Shown in pieces: positions 23,230 through 34,600 of a DNA stretch of 64,000 nt. Numbering within the stretch: the first letter of the stretch is position 1; every line of letters starts with the position of its first letter. The notes under the pieces are model-generated. The model was given only the letters and a program-made list of their open reading frames with translations. It was not told the origin of the DNA and did not search any database. The stretch is taken from contig OAPG01000005.1 in assembly GCA_900208305.1 (NCBI GenBank), positions 62,001 to 126,000 of the forward strand. The letters are read 5' to 3'. The position numbers and the translations under genes were made by a program. The DNA is from Melanopsichium pennsylvanicum. Taxonomy: Eukaryota; Basidiomycota; Ustilaginomycetes; Ustilaginales.

Positions 23230-25032
23230 AATTTTTGCGGTTTTTTTTTGTTTTTTTATGTATTTTTACTTTGATATGTGATGGTAGCTTGGTTATAGCA
23301 GGAAATGAGTTGTGTAGATGACGATGGGATGTGGTTTGTGGGATGTGCTGCTTATGCGTGCAGCCACGTGATTGGAAGATTATACGCGATTGTGGATGCT
23401 GACAAGTGATTAGCGTATGGAGCGAGGTTGGGCTAAAAGGTAGGTGTTGTTGAATGTCTGCAGCTTCCAAAGGTGAACGCAGGGTTGAGATAAGTGCAAA
23501 ATCAATGCAAGCTGAAATGATGCGAAAAGGGTTCGTTATTGGATAAAGCAAACGTGGTATAGTATGGATGGTAAGATGGATCAAGGGAAGAAGAGTCAGG
23601 ACAGAGATGGATGGTGGGAATGGGGCCAAGCTACCTGCCAAAAGCGTTGGAGGTGTGTGTGTGTGGGGGGGAGCTTGGAGAGAGAGAGAAAGACCGAGAG
23701 AGAGAGAGAGAGAGAGAGAAGAGCGCGCGATTTTCGATAAAAGTTGACCCACACACAGAGTGGTAACATTAGCGTTTCAAGGCAGTCAAGCAGCATGAGC
23801 AACTGCAGCTGCAAGCAATAATCTCAGACGCTTCGATTGACATTCTGCTTCACACAAGTACACGCACAAAACAAAAGAAAAAAAAAAAAGAAAAAGAAAA
23901 AGAGAAAGAAAAAGAAAAAGAAAGGGCGAGCCGAGAGGAATTGATGCAGTCGTGATGGTCACATATTTAAATTCAGAGATCCGAGACCAGAGAAAACGAG
24001 GCAAAATGCTTGACCCAATCAGCCAATGCATCCGATGTAACCGCATCAAAGAGCGAGCCCACCAAGCACCACACCCATCTTGCGTGTGACAGTCTACTGT
24101 AGTGTGTGGGTCACTTTCAACCAGTCACAATTTATTTATTAATACATACGCGTAGGAGCAATTAGCAATGGGCAGCGCCAACCTATCCTTGTCAACCAAA
24201 TTTAGTTGGTTTTAGGCAATTAATTCTCTCTGATGTTATGCAGGATCGTCAACATCGACCGATCAACGCAGTGTGCATCAGAGTTCTCTCACCGCCTCTG
24301 TCCAAGACGCGTTCTTACACTACATACTCTCACGCCATGGTCGTGCTGGACCAGCGTGATTCACAGCTGTACTGTAAATTATAAATTGCGAGTTTGGCTC
24401 AATCTGTTCCTGATCACCATCTCTCCCTCTCTCTCTTTTGCTTGAACTGTATATTTGTCTTTCAAGTCTATGATCCAATCTTGGGCCACTTTTCGCTTCC
24501 TGGCAATTAAACAAGCCCTGATCGACATTCGAATTTTGAGATCTGCAAAATGGGTCTCGCTCCGGCTCTCAGTTCACCCGCAGACCCTTGGACAACACGC
24601 CAGGATATGCATAGACAGAGAAAATGGATCTCATCGCGGAAAAATTTATTAATAAAAAGCGTTTTGACACACTCTATATACAGAGAGTAATATCTCATCA
24701 ACGAGCTAGAGCCTCTCTTCGAATACCGCCTAAGCAACCCCTTTCCGGCTGTTCTCTCATGTACTATTGTGTGAAGCTTGACTTGGAAGCTTCTCTGCAG
24801 CTCTATTTTCTAGGCACACAAGATGATCAAAGAGGGTGCTAATGACAAACCACCACGAGCGGGCACATCAGATGGGATCGACGATTTCGCACACCGTTAA
24901 AATTCAGCTAAATCAGACATGTTTGATGATCAAAAGCATTTCCCAACTTAGAGCCATTTCAGCAGTGTTGTTATCGTTTTTAATTTATTCTTTATACTGA
25001 GAAATAAAAAGTAATTAGAACAATGCCCCGCC

Positions 25033-25070
<38 letters not shown>

Positions 25071-25937
25071 CTTTCTTCGTCTAAAGAAAAAATTGCGTGA
25101 CCTGTCATTTGATATGGGACCTGGTTTCGGACCCTTGTCCCTTTAAAATAAGTTTTTTTTAGAGGTTTTCAAGTTATAGCGAACAGTAAATCAAATTACA
25201 TGCTTTGGGGTGAATGGCAAACATCAGTCAGTCCACCAACTCATTCATAGAGAGAGAGAGAGAGTGGCTGAAGCCTACGTGAGAGATTGTGCCAGCTCCT
25301 GACAAGCCATCCGACCAACGTTCAGTATGTGATGTTCTCGAAAGGTGGACTTCTGAACCCGCACAGCCCATGGAATTCCGCCGGCCAGCTGCATCTGCAT
25401 CTGCATCTGCATTTACAAATGCGTGGTGTACTTAAGCTTTATCCACGTTACGGTCACTGTGCAGCACACTGCAGTATCTTGCATCAAACCGCACCATCAG
25501 CCACTATGTTTCAGTGTCTGCGTCAATTCTTCCTGGTCCGAAGCATGTTGGAGCGGACAGGTTAATTATTTTGGCTTGATTTGATTGCAATGTATAATAT
25601 TGTGTTGGATCGATGAACTTCTTGCCATTTTAGTTTAGTACAGAAGTGCGAAAGAAGAAAGATACTGTAATTGCGCTCGGATCCAAGCCAGAGACCATCT
25701 GCTTCTAACCAAATCGGAATCCATTCCGACCAAACACATCGAGTTCGTCGACTGCACTCCAGTACCAAGCGCGGACGCCATTTTCACAACATCACATGCC
25801 TATCTCACACTCACTTCAAATCTCAGCAACCCTAACTACAGAGCAGCATATCCCGTGCTTTGATTTGAGAGTTGCATAGCCATGTGTTGGTGCCTGCATC
25901 ATTAATCTAGCAGCCCTTGACCACATGTGGTAGAGAA
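23230..25937. other. 2.7-kb gene-free interval
   Basis: Lies between two minus-strand genes. It carries GA microsatellite at about 23680-23721, A/G tracts near 23876-23925, a GTACTGTAAATTATAAATT motif at 24369-24387, a CT tract at about 25038-25066, GA at about 25249-25264 and GCATCT repeats at about 25388-25412. No gene was found. Confidence 0.6.
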
Positions 25938-26840
25938 TCATGCTTTTCCTAACAACCCCAAATCATATCTCTTTCCCTGCCATTCAATGCTACCACCAAC
26001 ACCTTTCTCAAACAGTTCTGCATCAATCTCTAACCCTTCGGCAAGGCGGCTTAGCACCAAATTCGATCCGAGCAAACTCAACTCTCCGTACCTCTTCACA
26101 TCTTGGCTTGTATCACTCTTGTTCCTTCGCCTGTTCTGCCTCTTAGGAGATGGATGGTACACATACCCGTTCTCTGGATCCACCACCATCTGTTCCGGTT
26201 GGAACGGCTCTGTCAGAGTACCTGCCCACTTGAGTAACCCATCATCGTCCAATTCCGTGTACACTATCGGCGTATCTTGTGTACGAACCAGGTTCAGTTC
26301 CGGACCGCACGGAGAGATCCACTCGTATCCTTGTCTATCACCCATTTCGAGCGCTGTTTGTTCAAGTTGTTCTCGTGATCTTTGCTCATTGGCAGGAATC
26401 ACACCATTGAATGGCGCCAAGTCGCTCCAGTCACACGACAATGTGCTGTTGCGGGGCGGATTCAGGATGTCATGCCGAGAAATGCTCCCCGAGTCAACGT
26501 AGGCAGCAGATGCAGTGGAGGAGACGGGGTTGGGCCGCATACGAGTGAAAAAGAAGTCGAGAAAATTCGTGTTCTTGAAACAGCTCGTGAGGTTTTTAGG
26601 CGTCGTATCGTGCAGAAACAATTGTCCATGATGATCGATTACGTATCTGTAGACTCGGAATGGTGATGAGCTTGTCCCGCTCGAGAAACCTTTTGCTGCA
26701 TTTCTCGTCGTTGAGAGTTGCCTAATTGAGTCTCGAGATCGCAGCCGTGGCCTCGCAATACTCAAAGCGGCTCGATAGACATGCGCTTGCGATGGAGATG
26801 CAGACTTACAAGCCGAAACAGCATTTTGAGCAAGAAGCAT
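25938..26840 (-). CDS. UPF0598 family protein, probably mitochondrial
   Basis: 300 residues from the ATG at 26840. An upstream in-frame GTG is less likely. The family (human C8orf82) has no established function. Recognisable stretches are VYRYVIDHHGQLFL, LTSCFKNTNFLDFFFTRMRPN, ISPCGPELNLVR, PIVYTEL and a late NGYVYHPSP. The first 55 residues are rich in Arg, Ser and Ala with almost no acidic residues and include RQLSTTRN, a typical mitochondrial presequence. The C-terminal part contains an Arg/Lys-rich insertion. It is divergent from the uS8m gene, another mitochondrial protein. Confidence 0.85.
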   Translation of the reverse strand: MLLAQNAVSACKSASPSQAHVYRAALSIARPRLRSRDSIRQLSTTRNAAKGFSSGTSSSPFRVYRYVIDHHGQLFLHDTTPKNLTSCFKNTNFLDFFFTRMRPNPVSSTASAAYVDSGSISRHDILNPPRNSTLSCDWSDLAPFNGVIPANEQRSREQLEQTALEMGDRQGYEWISPCGPELNLVRTQDTPIVYTELDDDGLLKWAGTLTEPFQPEQMVVDPENGYVYHPSPKRQNRRRNKSDTSQDVKRYGELSLLGSNLVLSRLAEGLEIDAELFEKGVGGSIEWQGKRYDLGLLGKA

Positions 26841-27327
26841 CGGGGCGCACTGCTTGACCACGGCGCTGGCTGCAAAATGTCGGAAACGTTATACGCTACT
26901 TGGCCCACATGGAGGCTGCCAAGTGTCAAACACAAAAGTGTGATGGTTGTCATGCTGGCAAAGTGGCATACGGTCCTCGGCCCGATGTATTGTGCAGTAA
27001 CAAGTGGGCGCTGACGTTGGCGTGGTGGTTGGAGCATCATGTGGAGATTTGGATGCCTTTTTCACTTCTTGTGTGGCTTCTTAGTAACATAACATGATCG
27101 AAAAATTCAGTATTGGCTCGGATCCGAGCTGAACCGAGATTTTTGAACGTTTTTGACAAGATTGCTATATACCTTTCCTCTTGCTACTCAGGATAACTTC
27201 TTCTCACTTGCACGCCATTTCGTCAGCTTGTCTCCTCATCTTCTCTCCGGCACTAGCCTAAATACGAAGAGGCTCGTATACCGCACCCTACTCAACCGCT
27301 CTTTTCGGAAGGACAGAAAGGGACAAG
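26841..27327. promoter_or_regulatory. Bidirectional promoter region UPF0598/uS8m
   Basis: A 487-bp gap between two divergent genes for mitochondrial proteins. The right part is pyrimidine-rich up to the uS8m start. No recognisable consensus element stands out. Confidence 0.5.
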
Positions 27328-27789
27328 ATGCCAATTCATGCGAATCTTTGCACAACCATCCAGAACGCCTCTCGCGCCCGATTGCGTTCTATCCCCATCG
27401 CTTTCACGAAAGACAACCTCTCGATTCTCTCGATCCTGCTTCAGCACGGCTTCGTCCACAACATTTCACGTGGAACACAGACAGGATCCAATCCTCTTTC
27501 ATACACATCAGCATCAGCTGCAGCAAGACGATTGTGGGTGGATCTCAAATTTCGACCCGATGATCGACCCGTGTTGGAAAAGATGAACGTGGTTTCCAAG
27601 CCAAGTAGGAAGCTCACCATGGATAAGGATGAGCTGTTGAGGTGGGCAACAGGTAGAAGGGCAAAGTTTGTCAAGCCATTGGATATGGGTGAGATCGGTA
27701 TCGTTGATTGTGGCAAGCACGGTTGGTGGGAGGTGAGGGATGCTATCAAGAGAGGGTATGGTGGTGAAGTGGTTGCTCGAGTATCCTGA
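27328..27789 (+). CDS. MRPS8: Mitochondrial small ribosomal subunit protein uS8m
   Basis: Single exon, 153 residues. It follows the S8 plan: an N-terminal helix (ANLCTTIQNASRARL), the NLSILSILLQHGFVHNI strand-helix unit, the LKFRPDDRPVL strand, and a C-terminal half with LDMGEIGIVDCGKHGWWEVRDA. The family binds helix 21 of small-subunit rRNA and nucleates the central domain of the mitoribosome. The N-terminus is short, as in yeast Mrps8, with no long cleaved presequence. Conserved length and start context make the ATG at 27328 secure. Confidence 0.9.
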   Translation: MPIHANLCTTIQNASRARLRSIPIAFTKDNLSILSILLQHGFVHNISRGTQTGSNPLSYTSASAAARRLWVDLKFRPDDRPVLEKMNVVSKPSRKLTMDKDELLRWATGRRAKFVKPLDMGEIGIVDCGKHGWWEVRDAIKRGYGGEVVARVS

Positions 27790-28547
27790 GCATACTGATC
27801 ATGGATCTCGAGCAATTCTCAAAACCTTCGTGTAATCTTAAAGAGGGAGTTGTGTGAACCAGATGCGATCTCGCGTGGCATCGACGTCGTTGATATTGCC
27901 TGGACGCACACCCAAAAGTCTTGTCCAAAATCACAATTCAGCCAGAATCGTTCCGTCTCTTGAGAAAATACACCTTTGTATTTGTACCAGCATAGCATAT
28001 ATACATTCATCATCACCCTTACCTCTTGAGCTCGTGCAATGCTGTCCAGTCACATTTGATCGACGTGGAAGTGTATTATTGTTCCTTTCAAGAAGAAGAC
28101 CCAGTCACGTGTGATGAATTGTGAGAGGATCTAACACGGTTGAGAATTTTCAGCTCTTGACACAGACCACCTTCTTTGTGTACTGCCGCTCCACACACAC
28201 ACACACACACACACACACCATCCGTGACACCTTCTTGCTACATACGTGTTCTTCTTGACCATTCTGCTGTACTTATTCACTTGCCACCATCTCTCCAAAT
28301 TATAGCCGCCATATTCTCATTATCTCCTTTCGTATCAACAGTGCAGAGCACCATAACGAGTTCATCAACATACAAATCGTAGCAATCTCTTTTCCAGCCA
28401 TTCGCATCGAGAACTAGGAGCCCGCCAACAAGCGCTTACCAATCGAGAAACAACATTTTTTACTTTTTTTGAACACAACAACCTTTGGGAGAACAATTAT
28501 CAAGCAGACTACAACAAACACAGCAAAAAAAACCTTACCATACAACA
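27790..28547. other. Gene-free interval between uS8m and YOS1
   Basis: No supported ORF. It contains a CA microsatellite at about 28193-28219 and a pyrimidine-rich then A-rich leader before the YOS1 ATG. Confidence 0.6.
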
Positions 28548-29249
28548 ATGTTTGGCCTAGGTTCGGCTTTCTACCTGATCCTGTTCATTACAAATGCGCT
28601 TGCGGTGTTGTCAGAAGAACGATTCTTGGCAAGAGGTAGGTAGCCCGTTTTTTTTTTACAATCGAGAGATAAAGAGGTGCAACTTCTTTGCTCCACTATG
28701 GCTTCTCCGTTCTGTGGCCACAAATCTTTTTGGCGTCTGGAATTGCGTCCATTTGCACCTCTCTCGGGATCCTTGACGTCTCCCCGCAGCGTCTTTCATA
28801 TGTTCGGAAGCATCAATTACTCACCAGTCGGGTATCGTTTCGGTTCAACGCATTGTGTGGTTCCATTTTGTTTGTTATTGAGCACAGTCGGTTGGTCATC
28901 ACATACCATCAATAACCAAGTAAGCTCATTCGATCAAGGATTTGGAGGCGCACCAACAAATCCATACTCAACAATCGGCAACAACGATAACGTCACCATC
29001 AAAGCAAGACTCGTTAATCTTATTTCGGCCGTCAGAACTCTAATGCGTAGTAAGTTTGCCGCATATTTTTCCAACCCCTTCCTCCATCAAAAAAATTTTT
29101 TTTATTTTTTTTTTTGGCCTCAAGCTGTAGAGAAGAGAAGCCATACTGATCAAAATTATTTGCATTTTACTTTTGTATACACGTACAAATTAGTCCCTTT
29201 GGTCATCATCAACATTGTTGTCGTATTTTACCTCCTTGTCTTAGGTTAA
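28548..29249 (+). CDS. YOS1: Yos1-like ER-Golgi transport protein (three exons)
   Basis: Exons 28548-28635, 28888-29049 and 29194-29249 give 101 residues. Introns are 252 nt (28636-28887) and 144 nt (29050-29193). The product begins MFGLGSAFYLILFITNALAVLSE (shown in part) and ends IPLVIINIVVVFYLLVLG: two hydrophobic helices around a short hydrophilic loop, exactly the Yos1 plan (yeast 87 residues). Conserved LSEERFL and the loop's VRTLMR-IPLV segment confirm the splice choices. Yos1 is part of the Yip1-Yif1 complex needed for COPII vesicle traffic from the ER. The hydrophilic loop is about 12 residues longer than in yeast. The gene is AT-rich and its second intron is in frame and stop-free. 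Confidence 0.92.
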
Positions 29250-29649
29250 GGTTCATCTTCCTTACCAACACCAAAAAAAAAATTGTTTTACAACAAAAAA
29301 AAAAACAGCGCCAATCGAACAATTTACTTTATCGTTTTTTTATACCATACTCTTCGGTGTTACTCCCATGCCATCTCGTCATGCGAGGCTCATACAACTC
29401 CTTTTCTCAAAAACCACACGCCACGCGCAGTTGCTACAGTATCACACTCACTCCGATTTTCTCTGAGAACCTAACCATTCGAAACTTTTGTGTGTTTGTG
29501 ACGTTGCAGAAAAACCATCACAGAAATATGCTAATACTACTCCAAGAACCAGAATGCTTTTTTTTGCGTGACAAAGATATCGCTTTCGTACTCATCCATC
29601 CTACCCCCCCTCCCCCCCTTCCCCCCCAAAATAAAGCGTTCGATCATCC
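29250..29649. other. Convergent 3' interval YOS1/SIS1-like
   Basis: AT-rich on the left with A runs near 29273-29308; on the right it holds three C7 runs (29604-29627) and AATAAA at about 29629. No ORF supported. Confidence 0.6.
29604..29627 (-). repeat. Three C7 runs (G-runs on the minus strand)
   Basis: Three runs of seven C separated by one or two T. On the minus strand, which is the sense strand of the adjacent J-protein gene, these are G7 runs 22 bases past its stop codon and could fold as a G-quadruplex in its 3' UTR. Confidence 0.7.
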
Positions 29650-30846
29650 TCAAGCGCCAAGAACCTTTCTCAACCCTTCCCTCTGAGCCTGCGTCAAAGA
29701 TTCTGGCAACTGGACGCTCCATTCTACCACCAAATCGCCCTTCTTTTTTCCTCCTGTTTTACTGATCGGCATACCCTCATTGGCCAACCTAGTGGTTTTA
29801 CCTGGTGTGATACATGTCTTGCCAGCACCAGGTTGAGGGATGGGAATATCAATCTTCCTCCCATCCAAACTTTCGACCTGTTTCCTCGACGATGGACTGC
29901 CTGGCTTAGGTGGATCCAAAGCATCGACAAGATTGACAGGGATAGTTACACGTAAATCATCTCCGTCGCGCCTGAAATGCGCATGAGGTTTTTCATCCAC
30001 GATAAACACAACATCTTGGAACGAACCAGGTGAAACTTCGTGACCAGCTCCCGAGAATCGGATCTTGGTACCCTTTTTCCAACCGGGTTTGACTTCCACC
30101 GTGAGAACTTTTTCCTCCGATCCGCCAGAGTAGAGTTTTCGACCCACTTTGAGACGTTTGGTGGTGCCCGAATAGAGATCTTGAAGTGATAGGGGGAGTT
30201 GTTTCTCGACGTCCGACGGTTTCTCTTCGGCAGCAGCTTGAGGGCCAGGAGCACTGCCACCAAAGTTGAAACCGCCTGGCATACCACCGGATGGTTTGGG
30301 TTTAGATCGAGCGCCACCGCCAAACATGTCATCCATACCACCCATGCCACCCATTCCTCCCATACCCCCCATACCCCCCATTCCACCAAATGGACTAGCT
30401 CCACCAAAAATACTGGCAAAGATATCGTTAGGATCACTTGGGCTAAATCCACCCCCCATTCCACCCATTCCACCTGGTCCACTAGTGAAAGTGAACGTCC
30501 TTCCTCCTGTGCCTCCTCCTCCACCAGCCCCAGGAAAACCACCAAATCCACCAGCACCACCAGGAAATCCTCCAAATCCACCACCTGCACCATCTGCACC
30601 AGGCGGAGGCATCCCACCACCCTTCAATCCCTCCTCACCAAATTGATCATACACCGCCCTCTTATTCTTGTCACTCAGCACCTCAAACGCTTCCCCAACC
30701 TCTTTGAACTTTTTGTTGGCCGATTCGACATTATCCTTGTTTCGATCCGGATGCCATTTCAATGCAGCCTTCTTGTACGCCTTCTTGAGCGTGTCATCGT
30801 CAGCATCTTTCGATACACCCAGTACTTTGTAATAATCTTTGCCCAT
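29650..30846 (-). CDS. SIS1: Type II J-domain co-chaperone, Sis1-like
   Basis: 398 residues from the ATG at 30846, which gives the canonical [11 protein letters not shown] start. J domain residues 1-70 with WHPDRNK (the HPD that stimulates Hsp70 ATPase). Then a long Gly/Phe region (about 75-150) and a Gly/Met region with GGMGGM repeats up to about 190. Then two beta-barrel substrate-binding domains ([14 protein letters not shown].., [34 protein letters not shown]) and a C-terminal dimerisation segment. There is no Cys-rich zinc finger, so it is type II (Sis1/DNAJB1) rather than Ydj1. The frame stays open 27 codons upstream but without an ATG. It converges with YOS1. Confidence 0.94.
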   Translation of the reverse strand: MGKDYYKVLGVSKDADDDTLKKAYKKAALKWHPDRNKDNVESANKKFKEVGEAFEVLSDKNKRAVYDQFGEEGLKGGGMPPPGADGAGGGFGGFPGGAGGFGGFPGAGGGGGTGGRTFTFTSGPGGMGGMGGGFSPSDPNDIFASIFGGASPFGGMGGMGGMGGMGGMGGMDDMFGGGARSKPKPSGGMPGGFNFGGSAPGPQAAAEEKPSDVEKQLPLSLQDLYSGTTKRLKVGRKLYSGGSEEKVLTVEVKPGWKKGTKIRFSGAGHEVSPGSFQDVVFIVDEKPHAHFRRDGDDLRVTIPVNLVDALDPPKPGSPSSRKQVESLDGRKIDIPIPQPGAGKTCITPGKTTRLANEGMPISKTGGKKKGDLVVEWSVQLPESLTQAQREGLRKVLGA

Positions 30847-31691
30847 CTTGGTTGGTTTCAACGAGTCGGTAGATGATGTGCGTGGCCTCTTGTGAGGTCG
30901 AGGTCCAAAATTGTTTTTAATTGACACGGGAATGGTGACTAAACTTTGCTTTAGCTAGTCGTTGTCGTAGTCTCTGATGTCGAGGAATGAGGATGCTTGT
31001 ACCGTAATTCGTAGTTTATAGAGGTGTGTTTGTGTGCAAGTTCGCGGTTGATGTCAGCCAATTATCGGTGTGTGAGGTTGATGACGTGCGAAACGTTTTT
31101 CTTGCTGTGGTTAGAGGTATCTTAGAGAAGTGTTGAGTGCACAACTTCTGAGAATATACAAAAGCGTGCTTGAGACAAAGACGTGAGAAGAATGAAGGTA
31201 TGGGATGAGACCGAGCCCTCACTCTATGAGTCACTCTGACAGACGTTGAACTTTGTCTGCAAATTGCATGGAAGCGCAGTGAAAGGTCGTTGCATGGTGC
31301 CCCATGCGTCATGTTGCCGCCACAGACGCTGCCGCTGCTGACCTGTGGCCCAGAATTTTGAGCATCTGCAGCTGTCCTGTGAATTTACCTTCACGTCCCT
31401 CCACTTACCCGCTTTCTTTCGGTGCACGTCTGCGAGCTTCTTTGCTGCTCTCGTGGCTGCCAGAAAATTCGGTAGGCTTTTTTGGCCATTCCGATATCGC
31501 AATTCAGCCCGATCATACACGTGACGGGGCGCGGGTTGCACACACGCCGTCTCTCAGACTAAGGGCTCTGCATAACGATATTAAAACGTTGAGAATTGAG
31601 CTCTATGAGATAGATAACCATGGAATCATTCCTATCAGTGCTGTTGAACACGCAGAAGCTGAAACCAAAATGACAAGACTGCTGTGCTGGC
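30847..31691. other. Gene-free interval upstream of the J-protein gene
   Basis: Lies between two minus-strand genes. It contains a GTGAATTTACC motif at 31379-31389 and one GAAAATTC heat-shock-like half-site pair at 31463-31470. No supported ORF. Confidence 0.55.
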
Positions 31692-34600
31692 CTAATGGGC
31701 AGAGTTGACAGCTGAAGTGCCGCCAGGAGGGGTGATAGTCGCCGGGGCATCAGCAGGCACCTGAGTTCGCCAGTTGTGGATCGACGATGCTTTGGGATCC
31801 AACATCATTGCCATAGGATTCGCTGCCATGGGTGCAGCCATCTGCGGCGTGCCAGTCATCGCAGGTAGCGACATGGCGGGAGACATGGCTCCTGACATCC
31901 CAACCTGAGAGCCGGGCGCCATCGGTGCACCACCAACCATAGCCATGGGCATTCCCATTTGCATGGGCGTCGACATGCCCGTGATGAACGGCAAGCCGGA
32001 CGAAGATGCTGGTAACCCATCCAGCTGAGGCAGACCCGTTCTCATCGACCCGTTGGTTGGCAGTCCCATCATCGAGTGGCGTGTGTCTGCCACTCCCATA
32101 TTGGGCATTCCAGACATCAGTCCCATGTTCGGCAGACCACTCATCCGGTTGAACATCATCGAAGAGCGCACATCCATATTCGATGGCGACAAGATGCCCG
32201 ATCCCGACGGCGAGACGCCACCCATGCGGTTCTGTTGGAGATGCTGCTGCTGCTGCTGTTGTTCCTTTTCTTGTTGAAGTTGGCGAATGAGAGCGGCCTG
32301 TTCAGCGATGATAGCTGCTTGTGGATGCGCGTAGCCCAACGGCTTGTCATCTTCACTGTCATCACCATCATCGTCGTCATCATCGCTCTCGTCGTCGACA
32401 TTTTCCACATCCCCATTTGCCCTGATCGCCCCCTCATCCGTGTCCTTAACATCAGTATCAACCTGCCGTGCCAGCTTGGCGGCTCGCTTTTGCGCTTTCG
32501 CAGCTTGCTTCGCTTCCCTTTCGGCGCGCTTCTGGTTTTCGAGGGCCGAACGCATGGCGAGCAGTGCGGCATCGCCTCCTGGGTGTCGCTGACCCAACGG
32601 TAGATCCTCGTCCGAGTCGTCATTATCCTGAGCTTGCGCTCTGTAAACAGCGTCTGCAAGTGGCGGCTGGACTCCATCGTAAGCATTGCCGTCAGCAGGT
32701 ACCGACAAGGGGGAAGCAGACTGCACCACCGAGCCTCCGTTGCGGGCAGGACTTTGGCTCTCGCAAGAAAAGTTGAGATCAAGCTTTCCGCCTCCAAGCA
32801 ACATGGACTGTCGGATGCGCTTCTCCTTGAGCGCTGCGAGAGGAAGCTCTTCGTCTGAAGAATCGTCATCCCTCGACTTATTAGGATTGATCAACAGGCC
32901 GGCAGCAAGGGAGACAGGGCGGGATGCGACATTCTTCTTGACCTGAGAAAGAGGAATGTCGTCGTCACTTGAGTCGTTGCCCTCGTTGCACTTCTCTGAC
33001 CCGACATCCGACGCGATCAGCCATGCTTGCGCCGCTTCCGTCTCGCCAGCAAGCAGCGTAGGTGTCTTCCGGCCATGTTGGCCTTCACAAGCATCCTGAT
33101 CTGCGTCATCTAGGTCGAGGGCAATCACAGGAGGCTCAACGGGATTTAGGCTGCGCAAAGGTTCAGCCTCGCCCTTCTCGTCTTGATTCCGCAGCGCTTG
33201 CTCCGAAGGCATGACAGAAGAAGCTTCGACGTTGGAGCTTGCAAAGCTTGCGGTGCTGTTGACCGCCGACGGATTCGATATGCCCAGAGCGGTTTCGCGC
33301 TTCTTCTTGTTCTTTTTCCCGATGGTGAAGAGGTTGCGATCCTTCTTGGCCTTCGCGTCAGCTTCAAGCTGTTGCTGAGCTGCGCCCTCGGCCTCGGCCC
33401 TCTTCTTGGCGTCCTCGGCCTCCCTTGCTTCCTCTTCCTGCCTCTTGGCCATCTCTCTCGCCCATACTTGATCCGCGCCAAACACGGCCTCCATGCGTTC
33501 ACGGGTGTCGTTGTAACCAATTGGCTTGTCTCTGAAGCTGCGTGCCATACTGGGAGCAACCGAGACACCATCATCAAATATAGAGCTGGCTCCGAGACGC
33601 CGTGATGCTGCCTCGTCATCATCACCATCGACTTGTTGCATGGTGGCTTCGTTGTCCTCGAGCTGCACCTGTCCATAGAAGCGTGCTTTGGACTTGCGTT
33701 CCGTGTTGCGTTGGGCGGCGATGTCAAGAAGGCTCTTGCCGTACAACTTGCCCGCCGGCTTGTTATCATCGATCCAACGCTTGTCGTCGTCGTCCGCGCT
33801 GGTCCAGTCTTCCGACTCGGTTTCTGAAGCGACGGATTCTTCAGTGGAAGTACTGCTGAGATCCAGATCCTCATCTGGGCTGAGCTCATCAACGCCCACC
33901 TCTGCGAACGACTTACCCTCTTTGATGGCTTCCTCACGTTGGGCGCGGCGAATCCTACGTGCAGCTTTGCGTTTCCGTTTCTCCTTGGCGAGACGCTTGG
34001 CAGCGCGCTTCGACCGACGGCCCTTCTTCTTGAGGTCGGCGAGAGGTTTGTCGTCGTCATCCGAGTCTGCCACATTGGGGTTGAACAAATCGTTGACGCG
34101 AGTACCCGCTTCCCATCCCCAACCTTCACGCTCGTCATCGTTTTGAACGAGGTGATTACGGAACAGGGCAGTGGTTGGTGCAGCGGCACGTCGGCCGATG
34201 CCTTGAGGTGCAGCCGCTGGCACCTGTACCGTTCTGTCAACCTCGACAGCTTTGAGTCGGACAGGAACCTGCTCCTGCTTCTTGCCAGGTTTGGCTGCGA
34301 ACATGGGCCGTGGGCCATTTGCGCTGTGCACGATGATACCTCGCATCGGGGGCAATCCGCCTCTGTTGTGCAGCACAAAGCCATCAGGAACGTGCAAGCT
34401 GTGGCGCTCTGCTGCTGGCGGGTCGTCCATAAAGGCAGGCATCTCATCCGTCAAGCGGAGCTTCGGCGCAAACTCGGTCCCTTGCAACGGTTGCGGCATT
34501 AGGATGGTCTTGGGTGTGCGAGCAGCTAGACCGCGGGGGCGAAGCGGACCTCGACGTGGTGGGCTAATGTAGTCGTCATCGACACCGTCCGACCCCTCGC

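Noticed and set aside
23075..23752. Minus-strand frame starting MGQLLSKIARSSLSL that might supply a signal peptide to the membrane protein
   Set aside because: It is in another frame, its Ser-Leu run comes from a GA repeat, and I found no splice pair that joins it sensibly.
30847..30927. 27-codon in-frame extension of the J protein with a basic RPHKRPR patch
   Set aside because: There is no ATG, only a GTG, and the canonical MGKDYY start follows; a 5' UTR reading is simpler.
31463..31470. Heat-shock element GAAAATTC upstream of the J-protein gene
   Set aside because: It has a single two-unit match more than 600 bp from the start; a functional element usually needs at least three units.
33146..34447. 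433-residue minus-strand frame inside the 1792-residue gene
   Set aside because: It is a shifted frame of the same strand; its product is Arg/Thr/Ser-rich shadow composition, while the longer frame is continuous.
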